From Rhynchopus sp. YZ270_cl-10 (taxonomy: Eukaryota > Euglenozoa > Diplonemea > Diplonemida > Diplonemidae): a DNA stretch of 64,000 nucleotides. The notes below the pieces were generated by a model that was given only the letters and a program-made list of their open reading frames with translations, was not told the origin of the DNA and did no database searches. The translations under genes and the position numbers were made by a program. Positions 23,374 to 33,660 of the stretch are shown here, piece after piece. How positions within the stretch are numbered: position 1 is the first letter of the stretch; each line of letters starts with the position of its first letter. The stretch spans positions 558,001 through 622,000 of the forward strand of contig OZ037875.1 in NCBI GenBank assembly GCA_964035575.1, in the 5' to 3' direction.

Positions 23374-23967
23374 GGTGTGGCTGAACCCAAAAAAAAGGGT
23401 ATTATTTAGCAGTTTGTTAGCACTTTGTTAGCATGCATTTTTGGGGGGGTGGTGTATAAAAACTTTTTTCCCCACGGGTGTTGGAAAAAAAAATTTTTTT
23501 TTTCGTTGGTGAGCTTTTTAACGCCGGCATTTGCATTTCCGGAATCCGTCCGGCCAGTGGTGGGGTCAATTCGCCGAAATGGACAAGTTCTCGTTTTTGG
23601 TCAATTTCCGCAGTATACACAGTATACACAGTATACACAGTATACACAGTATACACAGTATACACAGTATACACAGTATACACAGCATACTCAGGGGAAA
23701 ACTTACTTTGTAGGCGCCGCAGGCGCACGGAACGCGTTTTTCGTGATTTTTTCCAGCCCCGTTCTGTGCGTTCTTTTGACTCAGCGAGTCAATTGCGTTC
23801 AACGGTGGGGTCACACATGGGTGTGCAAGAGTGGAGGCGCGCCAACAGGGGGAGTGGAAAAACCAAGGTAAAAAAATGTTTTTATACACCACCCCTAAAA
23901 AAAGGGTATTATTTAGCAGTTTGTTAGCAGTTCTTTAGCAGTGAAATTTGCTGGTTTCAGCCACACC
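23374..23967. mobile_element. Nested non-autonomous DNA-element candidate
   Basis: Three layers are seen. The outer inverted ends are GGTGTGGCTGAAC (23374-23386) and GTTTCAGCCACACC (23954-23967). Inside them is a direct repeat of about 44 bp (23389-23432 and 23897-23940) built on GTATTATTTAGCAGTTTGTT. Inside that are perfect 18-bp inverted repeats, GGGGTGGTGTATAAAAAC (23446-23463) and its complement (23878-23895), which bound a core of about 450 bp. The core carries the minisatellite at 23612-23690 and no convincing gene. Inverted ends without a transposase suggest a MITE-like DNA element, or one element inside another; the superfamily is not assignable. Confidence 0.6.
23612..23690. repeat. 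9-bp minisatellite AGTATACAC
   Basis: Eight perfect head-to-tail copies of AGTATACAC followed by one altered partial copy. Each unit contains the palindrome GTATAC. Open frames through it are repeat artefacts (VYT or SIH repeats) and are not called as genes. Confidence 0.95.
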
Positions 23968-24210
23968 ACTTTTTTCAAAAAAAAAACTTTATATTAGTGT
24001 CACTACTCCCTCTCCTAACTTATTTTGAGCAGCTTTTGCTGCGTATTGAGGGGGTCTCTGATAAACAGATTTAAGAGCGACATTTTTTATTATCGACGAT
24101 AGTTCTATTTGAACAAGACCGAACGCTCTCTTACCTTACAGACCCCTCCCTCCCTCCCTCCCCCCCTCCCTCTCGGCCTTTTCTTTCACTTGTAAAAGCG
24201 AAAGTCTGGC

Positions 24211-27200
24211 CTAATAATAGCGTCCTCTTTTCTTAACAGGTTCTACCAGGGTTGATGTGGAGTCTGAATAGATTGTAAGAGTGTACTCAGAGGCTAGCTC
24301 TGACTCGAAGGTGTGTGGGACGAGGAGGTATGTTCCGGGGGCGGTGTAGGGCATGGTGAGGGTTACCTCTGGGAGGTAAACGTACTCGGTGCGTGTGATG
24401 TGTGTGCTGTCGTCGTCGTCGGAACAGAGGTCGACTGCCATGCTGGTGTAGTGCCGTTCGTCGATGATGGGGGGGCGGAACTTCTTGTTTGCTGTGGGGC
24501 GGAGATGGCCTGAGGAGTGCCCTGGACGGATGGGAACCTGCTTCAACACGACAACAACGTTCGCATGCTCCTTCAGCGTCAACCGATACGACGGGTTGCA
24601 TCCCCACGTACGGTGCTGGTTGCGTGACCCCCCCGCAGTCGCCCCCGGCTTCCACTCCCCATGATACTCAATCTCCCGCCACGCCTTCTCAGAAGGAGGC
24701 CGGACCAGCTGCAAATCGCTGTCAGAATATACAGATAGCTGGTATGCACCCTCCCCATAGGGGTATCGTGTGCAGGGTAAAATGATGTAGCCATATTTGT
24801 TGTGCGGCAGGTCGACAATGACCTCGGAAAACCCGGTCGTGCTGTTCGCGATGAAGTCTGTCTGTGCGACAATGTCTGCTGGGGAAGGTGTGCTCACCTT
24901 CTGCCTGCAGCCGCCTTCTAAGCTGGACCCTTTCATCACAACGAGACCTACCTCCAAGGAGTCGTGCCCAACGCAGGACTGCATCTTCTTTGACAGAACC
25001 ACAAGGATCCGCGCATTTGGCTCTGAAAACTTGAGCAAACTTTGTGTCGTGTCGCGCCACGTAGGGTACTGTATAAAACCCCCTGCCGTCCCACTGTGCA
25101 CACTCCACTCCCCATGGTGTGTGAGGCATGTGTAGTCCAGACAGGGGTCGATGTTGCTGAGTGTTGCCTTCTTGTTCCCGACCACCTCCAAAGTGAACTG
25201 CGACTCCTGTCTTGGGTATAGTGTGTGTGGGATGATAACGTATGGCAGCCCACCCCGCTCCTTGGCACCCTTGACGGACACCTTTGCGGTAATCTTGTCT
25301 GCGTTGTGCAGCTCGGAGGAGGCAACGATGTCTTCGTCGGAGATTGCCAAGGGACGGCGCACACCCTTCCCGTCCACGATGATGAAGCCGATCTGCGCTG
25401 TGGTGGAGTCAACCTCGTTGAACTGCTTCAGAATAACCGTCAGCGTCGTCGCCTCGACACAGGACAGAAGGTACATCGGGTTGTCCCGCCAGGTTCCAAA
25501 CTGGCGTGGTGCACCTCCACGGGCAAGACCACTCCACGCGCCTTTGATGGACACATTGAGGTTCGATTGGATCTTTTTGATGGCAATCTTCTTCGGGCAC
25601 GCAGCGAACAGCAGAAACTCACCGGTTTGCCCTGAGAGCGCTGTGCAGGGAAGGATAGTGTACTTCTTCGCGGAGGGGGTGATGGTGAACTCTTGGCCGA
25701 CCATGCGTGCACCGCTGAACTGCGTGGTGCGGATGCATTCTTTGTTGGTGAGTGTGACAAGCTTGCGGGCGTGGCAGTCGGAACCGACAAGGTGGCAGCC
25801 GAGCTCTGTTTTGTAGGCAAGCGTCTTTTTGTCTGCGGAGATGGTTTGGATGATGTCGGTGCGTGCGTCGCGCTGCTCGATCTGCAGCCAGACGGGGATG
25901 TCGCCGACCACGTCCTCAAGCACTTCAAGGGAGTACTGCTCATTGCGCACCCACTCATCGCCTCCTGACAGCGCGTTCCCACCGTCAGAGACACCAGCCG
26001 TCCACGAGCCCTCCGATGTCACGCACTCCCAGTTGTCGGGCTGCACAGCGCGTGTCGTGCCATGTAGGCGGCACACAAAGATGGTTGTGAAGTAGTACGT
26101 CAGCTCGCCCCACCCGACCCAGAAAGTGCCGTCGTTCTTGAACTCATATTGCAATGCATCCGCAATCTCTGCCGTCCAGCAAGACGCCCCATCGCGCCAC
26201 TTCCCTTTCCATGCATTGATCCCCCAGCAGTCGCGCAAACGCAGCAGCTTGTTCCCCCGCACCTCGCGCACCTCAAGCAGCGGGAAGATGTGGTCCGGGT
26301 GTATCCCCATCGCGCGCTTCTCCTCAACGTTCTTCCCTGTCTTCGACGACAGCATAAACCCAACAGGCCACTTATTGCGTAAAGCCTCGCGGATCGCGTC
26401 CCATATCCACAGCTTCTCCTTCGAGGCTGCTCCCTCCTCGGGACCCGCGTCTGCAGACGACCCAGTCAGGTCAAACTCCTGCGGGAAACCGCCGGTCAGA
26501 TCCGAGAGTGCGTGCGAGACGTTCCCATCGATTTCAAGGGCTTCGTAAGAGTCGTGCAGCTTTGCATATGCCTGATGGTTGTGAGTAGTGGATGGAGTGT
26601 GGAAGTGTACACTAAAACTGTACGGAGTGAAATAAAGTTGACTTGAAATACAAAGCCCTCTCGTGAACAGTGTACCTTGGTACAATGACCGACACCGAGT
26701 GGACCCCAACCATGCAGTCCTACATCTATCGTAGCTTACATCTGATATGTGCAAATAAAACCCGAATATCCACCACCGGATGGCTTTTTTTTCCATACAT
26801 TTTCCACTAAAACCATTTCTAAAATGTATCAAAAACACACACACACCTTTTCCAATACTGCAGGCCAGAGCTCCTGTGGGTTTGGCGAGGAGGCGAAGAG
26901 GAGCGAGTTGGATGCGTCGACGGGGAGGACGTCGTCTACTGTGACTGGCACCCAGCGGCCACACTTGAAGAAACGCAGCTGGTAGAAGCCGTACTCGGGG
27001 TACACGGAGAGGAAGATGTGCTCGAGGAGGGCCGGGCGGGTTGCGACCATGGCTGCGGCACCAAGGAACCAGAGGTCCTGCACCATGCCCTGCCGCACCT
27101 CACCACTCTGCGGAGACGCCTTGAACAGCGACGCATCCACACAGTGGTCGCACGGCCGCTTCCACGCAGACAGCGGGAAGTCTCGGTCCCCCTGCGCATC

Positions 27201-29433
27201 AATAGAGAAGGACGCTAGCGTCGGCGGAAACTCACGATCCGTATGCTGGACACCCTTCCGCAGATACTTCGAAATAATGGCCTCACACTCGGACACAGCT
27301 TCGGTTAGATTGGGGTCACCCCTGAAGGTAACATCTGGTGCGGAAAGGGCGCGGCTGTGTCGGATCTCGACGTTCTGCTCTTTGTGGCGTGCGGTTTCCA
27401 TTTCGTCGATGCGGTCGGCGACGGAGCGGGGGGGCTCGAGGTCGAGGGGTGAGGTGCTGTAGAGGGTGAGGGTGAATTTGCATTCGATGCCTGCGTCGAT
27501 GGTGGAGGGGACGATGAGGTAGCTGCCTGCGGAGACGGCACGGAGGTATACCTCGATGACCTCGTCTGCGGAGTGCGCGGTGCTGTACATGGCGCTCAGG
27601 ATGGGGTCGTTCGTGACGTTGCTTTCCTTGCTTGCGGCCTCGCAGACGATGCGGTTCACACCTTCATTGTTGTCGCAGACCTCCAGGATCGCACTGCCCT
27701 GCAGGTCATGCAGTGCTGTCTTCGCATTAGTCTTTTGTGTCTGGCCGTGCTTCTGTAATAGAATCAATATATCCGTTTCGTGCGCCGTCGTAATACGGAA
27801 CCCAGGGTTCACCTTCCAAGCACTAAAGGACACATCGCGTGCACCCCCCGAGGTAGCGTCGGTCCACTCCCCTTTCACCTCGCGTAAATGCCAGGGCGAA
27901 GGGAGGGTTGTGTCGAGGCACTCTATTTCGAGCTCGGCCTCTGAGAAAACGGAGATTGTGTAGCACCCGGTTTCCCCTGGGTTGTAGGAGGAGGGGATGA
28001 GGACGAAGCTGGTGTTGCGTCCGGGGAGTTCGAAGGTGACGGAAACTGCGTTGACAGCACGGAAGGATGTGTCCGCAACTAGGTGCGCTGCGTCCATACG
28101 CACGATGCGCCGTTTTGTGCCTGCTCCTGCATCCACCACGTAGAGACCGATCCTCTTGCTGCTGTCTTGGCTGTGCTGTGCACCATCCGAAGCAACCTGC
28201 GACAGCACGACATGCACCTTCGTCGCAACCTTACACGACATCAGGTACTGCGGGTTCTGCCGCCACGAAACAAACTGCGTACACCCCCCCGCACTGTTGC
28301 ACCCCCACTCCCCATGAATCGGGGGGAGACGCCACCAGTCGTGCTCTCCCTTGATCTCCTCGAGGTCGTACACGATGCTACGGTATGGGTCGCTTACCTC
28401 CTGCTGGTCTTCTTTTACTGTAATCGTGAAGCTCCCGAGACGTCCAGGGCAGACCGTCATCGGGATGATCTGGTACGGCTGTGCCAGCCCCTTCCGGCGC
28501 TCCTCAAGCAGTACCGATGCGCAGGACCGGCTGTACTCAAAGGGCGACTCCACCACCAAATCAGTGGGCTGCACGTCAAGAATGCTGCACAGTCCTGCGT
28601 CATTCTGCTTCACAATCGCAAACCCGATTGAATGCTGTTTCGCATCACTACTGTTTTGCTTGATAGTGATCGTCGCAAGCCCAGCACGCGATGGGTACAA
28701 CAGTACCTGAGTGTTATACCTGGGGAGATACAAAAAGATTTTATTTTCTCAAAAATAAAAAATAACAAAAAGTGGTGCGGAAATCGGGCAACGACCCGTC
28801 AGCGACTTGTCAATTTCCCCCCCTGGAGCAACCAAAAACGAAACAAAAAAAATCAAAAAAAAAAGAATCATACCGCCAGGTTGCGTACTGCAGACAGCCC
28901 CCTGCACTGACTTCCTCCCATTTCCCTTGGTAGACCGCTGCCGGGTCGGGGCCCACTTCTATCGCTGTTATGCGCTTCATGAGATTGAGGTCCGTCGTGT
29001 TCTCCGTTGCTCTATTATTTTCGACCTGGGTGCTGAGCTGGTTGAGCTGGTGGTCGGTGAGCTCGGTCCCTTTGAGGGAGAGGGTTGTGAGGTTTTTGTT
29101 TGTACAGAGCATGTACAGGAGCGGACGGAGGGAGGCTGCGTGAATGGGATTATCATTCAGATGCAGTGTTGTGAGGCTTGGATGCCGTGTACACGTTTCT
29201 GCAACAGATGCAATGCACGACACCTCCAGCCAATTACTCGACAGATCCAATTCTGTTAACTTCGCATTATTCCGTACAATCTCTAGCACCGCCTCTAACC
29301 CCTTTCGTCCGATATAGTTTACACTGAAATCAAACACTTCAACTTCATTTCGGTGTAACTGTGTTGAAAACCCACTATTAGGTTTGCATTGCACACGCTT
29401 ACAATAAAATCCGTACAATGTAGCGAGAGACAT
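24211..29433 (-). CDS. LRR and calpain-like protein with altered active site (3 exons)
   Basis: Exons 29433-28874, 28719-26847 and 26571-24211 join to 1597 residues. Order: about three to four ribonuclease-inhibitor-type LRRs (LTELDLSSNWL, LTTLHLNDNPI, LTTLSLKGTEL); three beta-sandwich domains marked by GxW...W-x2-NP-x-Y/F (for example HGEWGC...SWRQNP); a calpain protease core; then four more beta-sandwich domains (SEGSW, IKGAW, HHGEW, YHGEW). The core is unmistakable: LWPAVLEK|AYAKLHDSYEAL across intron 2. The catalytic Cys position is Leu736 (QDLWFLG where active calpains have GDCWFL). The His position is His905 (DHIF). The Asn position is Asp925 (RLRDCWG for RNPWG). It is therefore very probably non-proteolytic, acting as a scaffold or calcium/lipid-binding protein. 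Such altered calpains are abundant in kinetoplastids. An acceptor CTTTTGCAG ends at 29460, 27 nt before the ATG. Confidence 0.9.
26572..26846 (-). other. Calpain-like gene intron 2, carrying a dispersed repeat
   Basis: Donor GTGTGTGTG begins at 26846 and acceptor ACCATCAG ends at 26572. The phase-0 join gives LWPAVLEKAYAKLHDSYEAL, the calpain signature. The intron contains family B copy 2. Confidence 0.92.
26630..26755. repeat. Dispersed repeat family B, copy 2 (inside an intron)
   Basis: About 120 bp matching 54735-54865 end to end: TTGACTTGAAATACAAA, CTCGTGAACAGTGTACCTTGG, CCAACCATGCAGTCCTACATC, a TTACAT segment and a final GTGC. It occupies nearly half of intron 2. Confidence 0.8.
28720..28873 (-). 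other. Calpain-like gene intron 1
   Basis: Donor GTATGA begins at 28873 and acceptor CTCCCCAG ends at 28720. The phase-2 join makes TWRYNTQVLL, restoring the W-R-x-N-x-Q pattern seen in the sister domains. Confidence 0.88.
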
Positions 29434-31495
29434 TATCAAAAATACACCAAAAAGGCAATCTGCAAAAGAAGGGTTTTTTGAGTAAATGAATTAGGGGGGG
29501 TTTGTAAGAAAAGAGGGAAAAGGGGGGGGGTGACATTTCCTTTGTTTTTTTTGGCTGGAGTGGTGATGATCACCATTTTTGTATTTTTTTTTTTTTTTGT
29601 TTTTTTTTCCTTGAAAAATATCTTTGGTTGGATTAGTGTAGACACCCCCCTCCCTTCCCCCCCTAGGAAGTGCTTCTACCAAACTAACCTTTGTTTTCTT
29701 TTTTTTTTTTTTTTTTGGGTTTTTTTTTGTTTGCGGGAGATGCTGATAAATGTATTGCTGTGCTTTATTTGTGCGAGATTGTGCTTTTTTTTTTTTGTGC
29801 TGTTGTATTTTGTGTGCATAATTTGTGCTGAGAGGGAGAGGGGGAGAAACGAGAGGGAAAAAAATATTGCTGGGAGAGAAAAAAAAATCAGAAAAAAATT
29901 AAAACGTCATACAAAAGTGAATTTGAAAAGAAAGAAAAATATTCAATAATAATAGCCCATTCCCTTTTTTTTTGCAACTATGGGCGAACGTAGGAACACT
30001 GCAGCTTACAATCTGTAAGCTGTCCTATACTAAGCCTGTTCCCATTAGCCACCCTTTTCTAATTTTATTTTATTTTTTTTTTCCAATAAAAATTAGACAT
30101 TTTTTGGGGGCCATCCGATATCGTTTTAAACTTATTTTTTTTTTTTGTTGTTTTTGTTTTTTTTTTTTACTGTTTCGGTAAAAAGTGTAGTTGCTACTGC
30201 AACTTTGCACCGTATTATTTTTTTTTTTTTTGCTTTTATTTTTTGGGGTAGGGAAGTCGCTGTTTACTTCTCGAATAGCCCATATAGAAGGTCACTCAAT
30301 TAAAAATTTCTTCAATGGGACAATGAGCAGGAAACAGCGAAGGGAAGGCATACGAAGAAAGAGAAATGGGAATACATTTGCCACTTTTTTTTTTTTTTTT
30401 TTAGAAAAAAAAAAAAAAAGATTGAGTAATAGAAAAGCCTCTCGGCTCGCCTATCGGGGATGGGGAAAACAAAGAAGGAAAATCATAAAAATAAAAATAA
30501 CCCCCCATAGGATAAGGGAGGATACGCACATTTTTTGAGGGGGAGGGGAAGTGATAAAAAGTGGAAAGACGATAGGAAGAGGGGAAAAAAAACACAAAGA
30601 GAAACTCGAAAGATGGGTCGTACGGAGGTACGCAGCTTTCATAAAAGAAAATGCAAAACGGGCGGGAGGGAAAGGCTGGTCAATAATAAAAAAAATTTGA
30701 GTTTTTTTGGCCTCAAGGGGAGAAGGGGAACCCCCCATTTATTAACCAACCTGGGGGAATAACAAAACAAGAAATGGGAATCAAAGAAAAGCTTGCAAAA
30801 AAAAAAATGTTGAAAAAAAAATGAATATGATTTACGTGCATATTACATCTCAAAAAAGGGGGAGAGTGTGCCACAAAGACAAAAAAAAATACATTGTTTC
30901 AGACAGCAAGAACGTGTAAGCAAGCATTTTACTGTGTATGGATGGGAGGACAAACATACAGTCTTGACACAACACTGTTCTGAGCCGAGCCGCTCATTTC
31001 GTTCTAAAACGGGGGGGGGGTTTTTTTTTTGGCCAATGTTTTTTTGAGGTGCTCTAGCAGGGTCAACCATGGAAAGGGAAATAACAAAACAAGAATGGGA
31101 ATCAAAAAAAACCTACAAATGTAAGATGATCTCCTAGCCTTGCATGTTTAGTCACCTTTCAAAAAAAGAGAGCGAAAAAGAAAGTGAAGTACCTTATGAA
31201 GTCACCACTATACACCACTTCAAGAAAAAAAAATCAAAACATGGTACCCTGCAATAGCGCGTCTTTTTCCCTATGGCTTGGTTCCATAGAAAAAGAAAAA
31301 AAATCCTCAGAAAAAAATGTGTGAGCCTCACAAGGCACACACCACATATTTCGTGAAGTAGTCAGGCTGTCTTTTTTGTTCACGGAAAGTACAGCAAAAA
31401 AAAAAGGGGGTAAAAAAATGCGGCTTTATTTCTGGGGAGCGCCCTTCTGGCTGTTATCACAAGAGGAACTCTCTCCCCTGCAATATCTCCCTCAC

Positions 31496-31646
31496 GGCAG
31501 ACTAGCCAGGACTGCCAATAGTACTACATACTCCAAAAAAAAATGATCAGTTGTTTTTCCTACCAATATTACACAACAACACACCAGTAGGTTAACACCT
31601 GATCGTTACGGCTAGTAGTTCCGCAGTCCTCTTGGCTAGCCTATCG
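31496..31646. repeat. Foldback with imperfect arms of about 30 bp
   Basis: The left arm contains GACTAGCCAGGACTGC and AGTACTA (31499-31526). The right arm (31613-31643), read in reverse complement, contains GGCTAGCCAAGAGGACTGC and ACTACTA. The spacer is about 86 bp. It could be a decayed inverted-repeat element. Confidence 0.55.
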
Positions 31647-31868
31647 TATAATTGGGTGTGGGGGGGAGGGGTGTATTGAGAAGGTTGTTTCGTGGGTGTG
31701 TGGTCCTTTTGTTTTCATGCGAGAAGGGAAGATTCGGTTCGCATCTAATTGTCCGTCTGTCTTTTTCCATATGAGGTCTAAGGAGGAAGGAAACGTGGTG
31801 CTAACGTTCTATATTGCGACATGGTTCTCTCATGATAGCACCATGGTTCCCTCCACGGGTAAGTAAAA

Positions 31869-31931
31869 ATTGTTTCATATACGAACTATTCTACTGAATA
31901 GAAGGTATAATAGGGTGCACTAAAATGTACG
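31869..31931. repeat. Short dispersed repeat family G, copy 1
   Basis: TTGTTTCATATAC, AACTATTCTACTGAATAGA and GGTATAATAGGGTGCACTAA match 53163-53225 with few differences. The centre is a small palindrome (CTATTC-TACT-GAATAG). Confidence 0.75.
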
Positions 31932-33587
31932 GAAGTAAAAAAAGAAAAATCGGTAATCAGGTGTCTATCATCATGTATGCATTTGACACTCCGAATAGAG
32001 CAATGGCGCATGAAAGAAAAAAATAATTGAGATATTTTTTCGCTCTTTTCTAAAAGAAAGAGAAGCAATATCAAAAACCCGTTTTCCTCAAAAAAAAAAA
32101 AAAAAAAAAAAAAAAAAGGACAAAAAAAGAACATTGTCCCTCTCTCTCTTCATTTATCTACCCTTAGGGCAAAAAAAAATTAGAGAGCAAAAACAAATGA
32201 ACAAATAGATGGAGATCTTCCCTTTCATTTCGCAAGGAAAATTTTTAGAGCATCAAAGACAAGGGGGGGTTTTTTTTGAAAAAAATTTTCTTTTTTTTTG
32301 TGGGTTGGGAGAAAGAGATGAGACCATTACATTGTATGTGCTGGAAATTTGACACAAAAAAAAAAAAAAAGAGAAATAAAAAGAAAAAGAAAAAGAAAAA
32401 GGTTTCAGAAGGAGGGGGGGAAATTGCTTCCGTCGTTCACATCGTTGCACCTAGATGTTACTTATCAGATGCAAACGATACTGACTGTCCTTCAAAGCAA
32501 TACTACTCTCTCTTCCTTCCGTGGTGTTAAAAATGTGCCAAAATTTCTGGAAAGTGTGATTTACGAGATTTTTTTTTTTTCGTGGTAATTTATTTCCCCC
32601 TATTTTTTATGTTGCTCATAATCAAAAGAACAATGTGCTAACACAGTCAATGGTGATGCCTTCATTTCGGCTTTGTAAAAAAAAACCTGAAAAAAATGTG
32701 TTAAAAACTGATGCAAATCAGTTTTCAACAAAAGTGATGGGGCGAGAATATCAGAAGGATAAGGGTGCGGTTTAGAGCATTCTGGTATTTATTTTTTTAA
32801 CTTTGTTGTATTAGTGTAGACTTGATTGGAGCGGTTTGCAAAAACTGTCTTGTTGTCATTTTTTTATGGAAAACTTGGTTGTATTAGTGTAGCCACCCGA
32901 GGATGAACTCCACTATTTTTTTTTTATTTGTTTTCTTTATCCCTCTTCAGTGAACCGTATTTAGCTGTCGTTCTCTCGAGAGAGTGGTTGGCTTTCTTTT
33001 TTGTTGTATATTTTTATTTTTAAAAAATACCAGCACAATAGCATCCAACCCAAACTTCAATAAAACATTCCTCAGGGAAAGATTCGGTGGTACCTTGGAT
33101 CTGCATTTTATGACAACAAAACCACTTTACACCCAACTGCGGGGAAGGGAGTAACGATCTGTACTAAAAAAAAAAACAAAGCCTATACACATCAGAAGGT
33201 ATGCTACCTTCCTTCAGTGCCTTTTATACCACCCCTACACTCTATCACAACCACACACCCTCCTTCAGTATCCCACTAACGTTTTTTTTGGGTAGAGAAA
33301 TCACTGTGTATATTTGTCCCAAAAAAAAATGGAACCATTTTTTAAAAATGAATGAGCTTCATAGTGCACATCTAAGAGAGGGGGGTAGGAATATTTACGT
33401 TCTTTTTTTTTTCTCTTTTTTTGAAAACTTGGTTTGTACTATAGTGTATATTGAGACATCCGAGGATTCGCTCCACCATTATCAAACACTTTTAGGTAGA
33501 GCCATGTTTTTACTTTTTTTTGATAAAATTGGAGTAGTGTAGTTGCCTCGGTTGTGTTGCCACAGTTTTGTGCAAATCTCTACTTTT

Positions 33588-33660
33588 TTGTTGTGTCAAC
33601 AATCACCTAAGGACCCGCTTCGGGAACCTAGGGTCTGTACTCAATGCTGGCCAAAGCCAT
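33588..33660. repeat. Dispersed repeat family A, copy 3
   Basis: GTCAACAATCACCTAAGGACC, GGGAACCTAGGGTCTGTAC and CAATGCTGGCCAAAGCC. A truncated relative (GTCGACAATCGCC) lies at 34485-34500. Confidence 0.75.

Larger units (their letters stand above)
22855..24210. other. Spacer holding repeats and a nested mobile-element candidate
   Basis: It contains a pyrimidine-rich run (minus strand) just upstream of the TRAF-type gene, family A copy 2 (23291-23372), the nested element at 23374-23967, and a CCCT-rich tract (about 24147-24172) downstream of the calpain-like gene. Confidence 0.7.

Noticed and set aside
23612-23690. CRISPR-like array
   Set aside because: Pure 9-bp head-to-tail minisatellite with no spacers, in a eukaryotic context.
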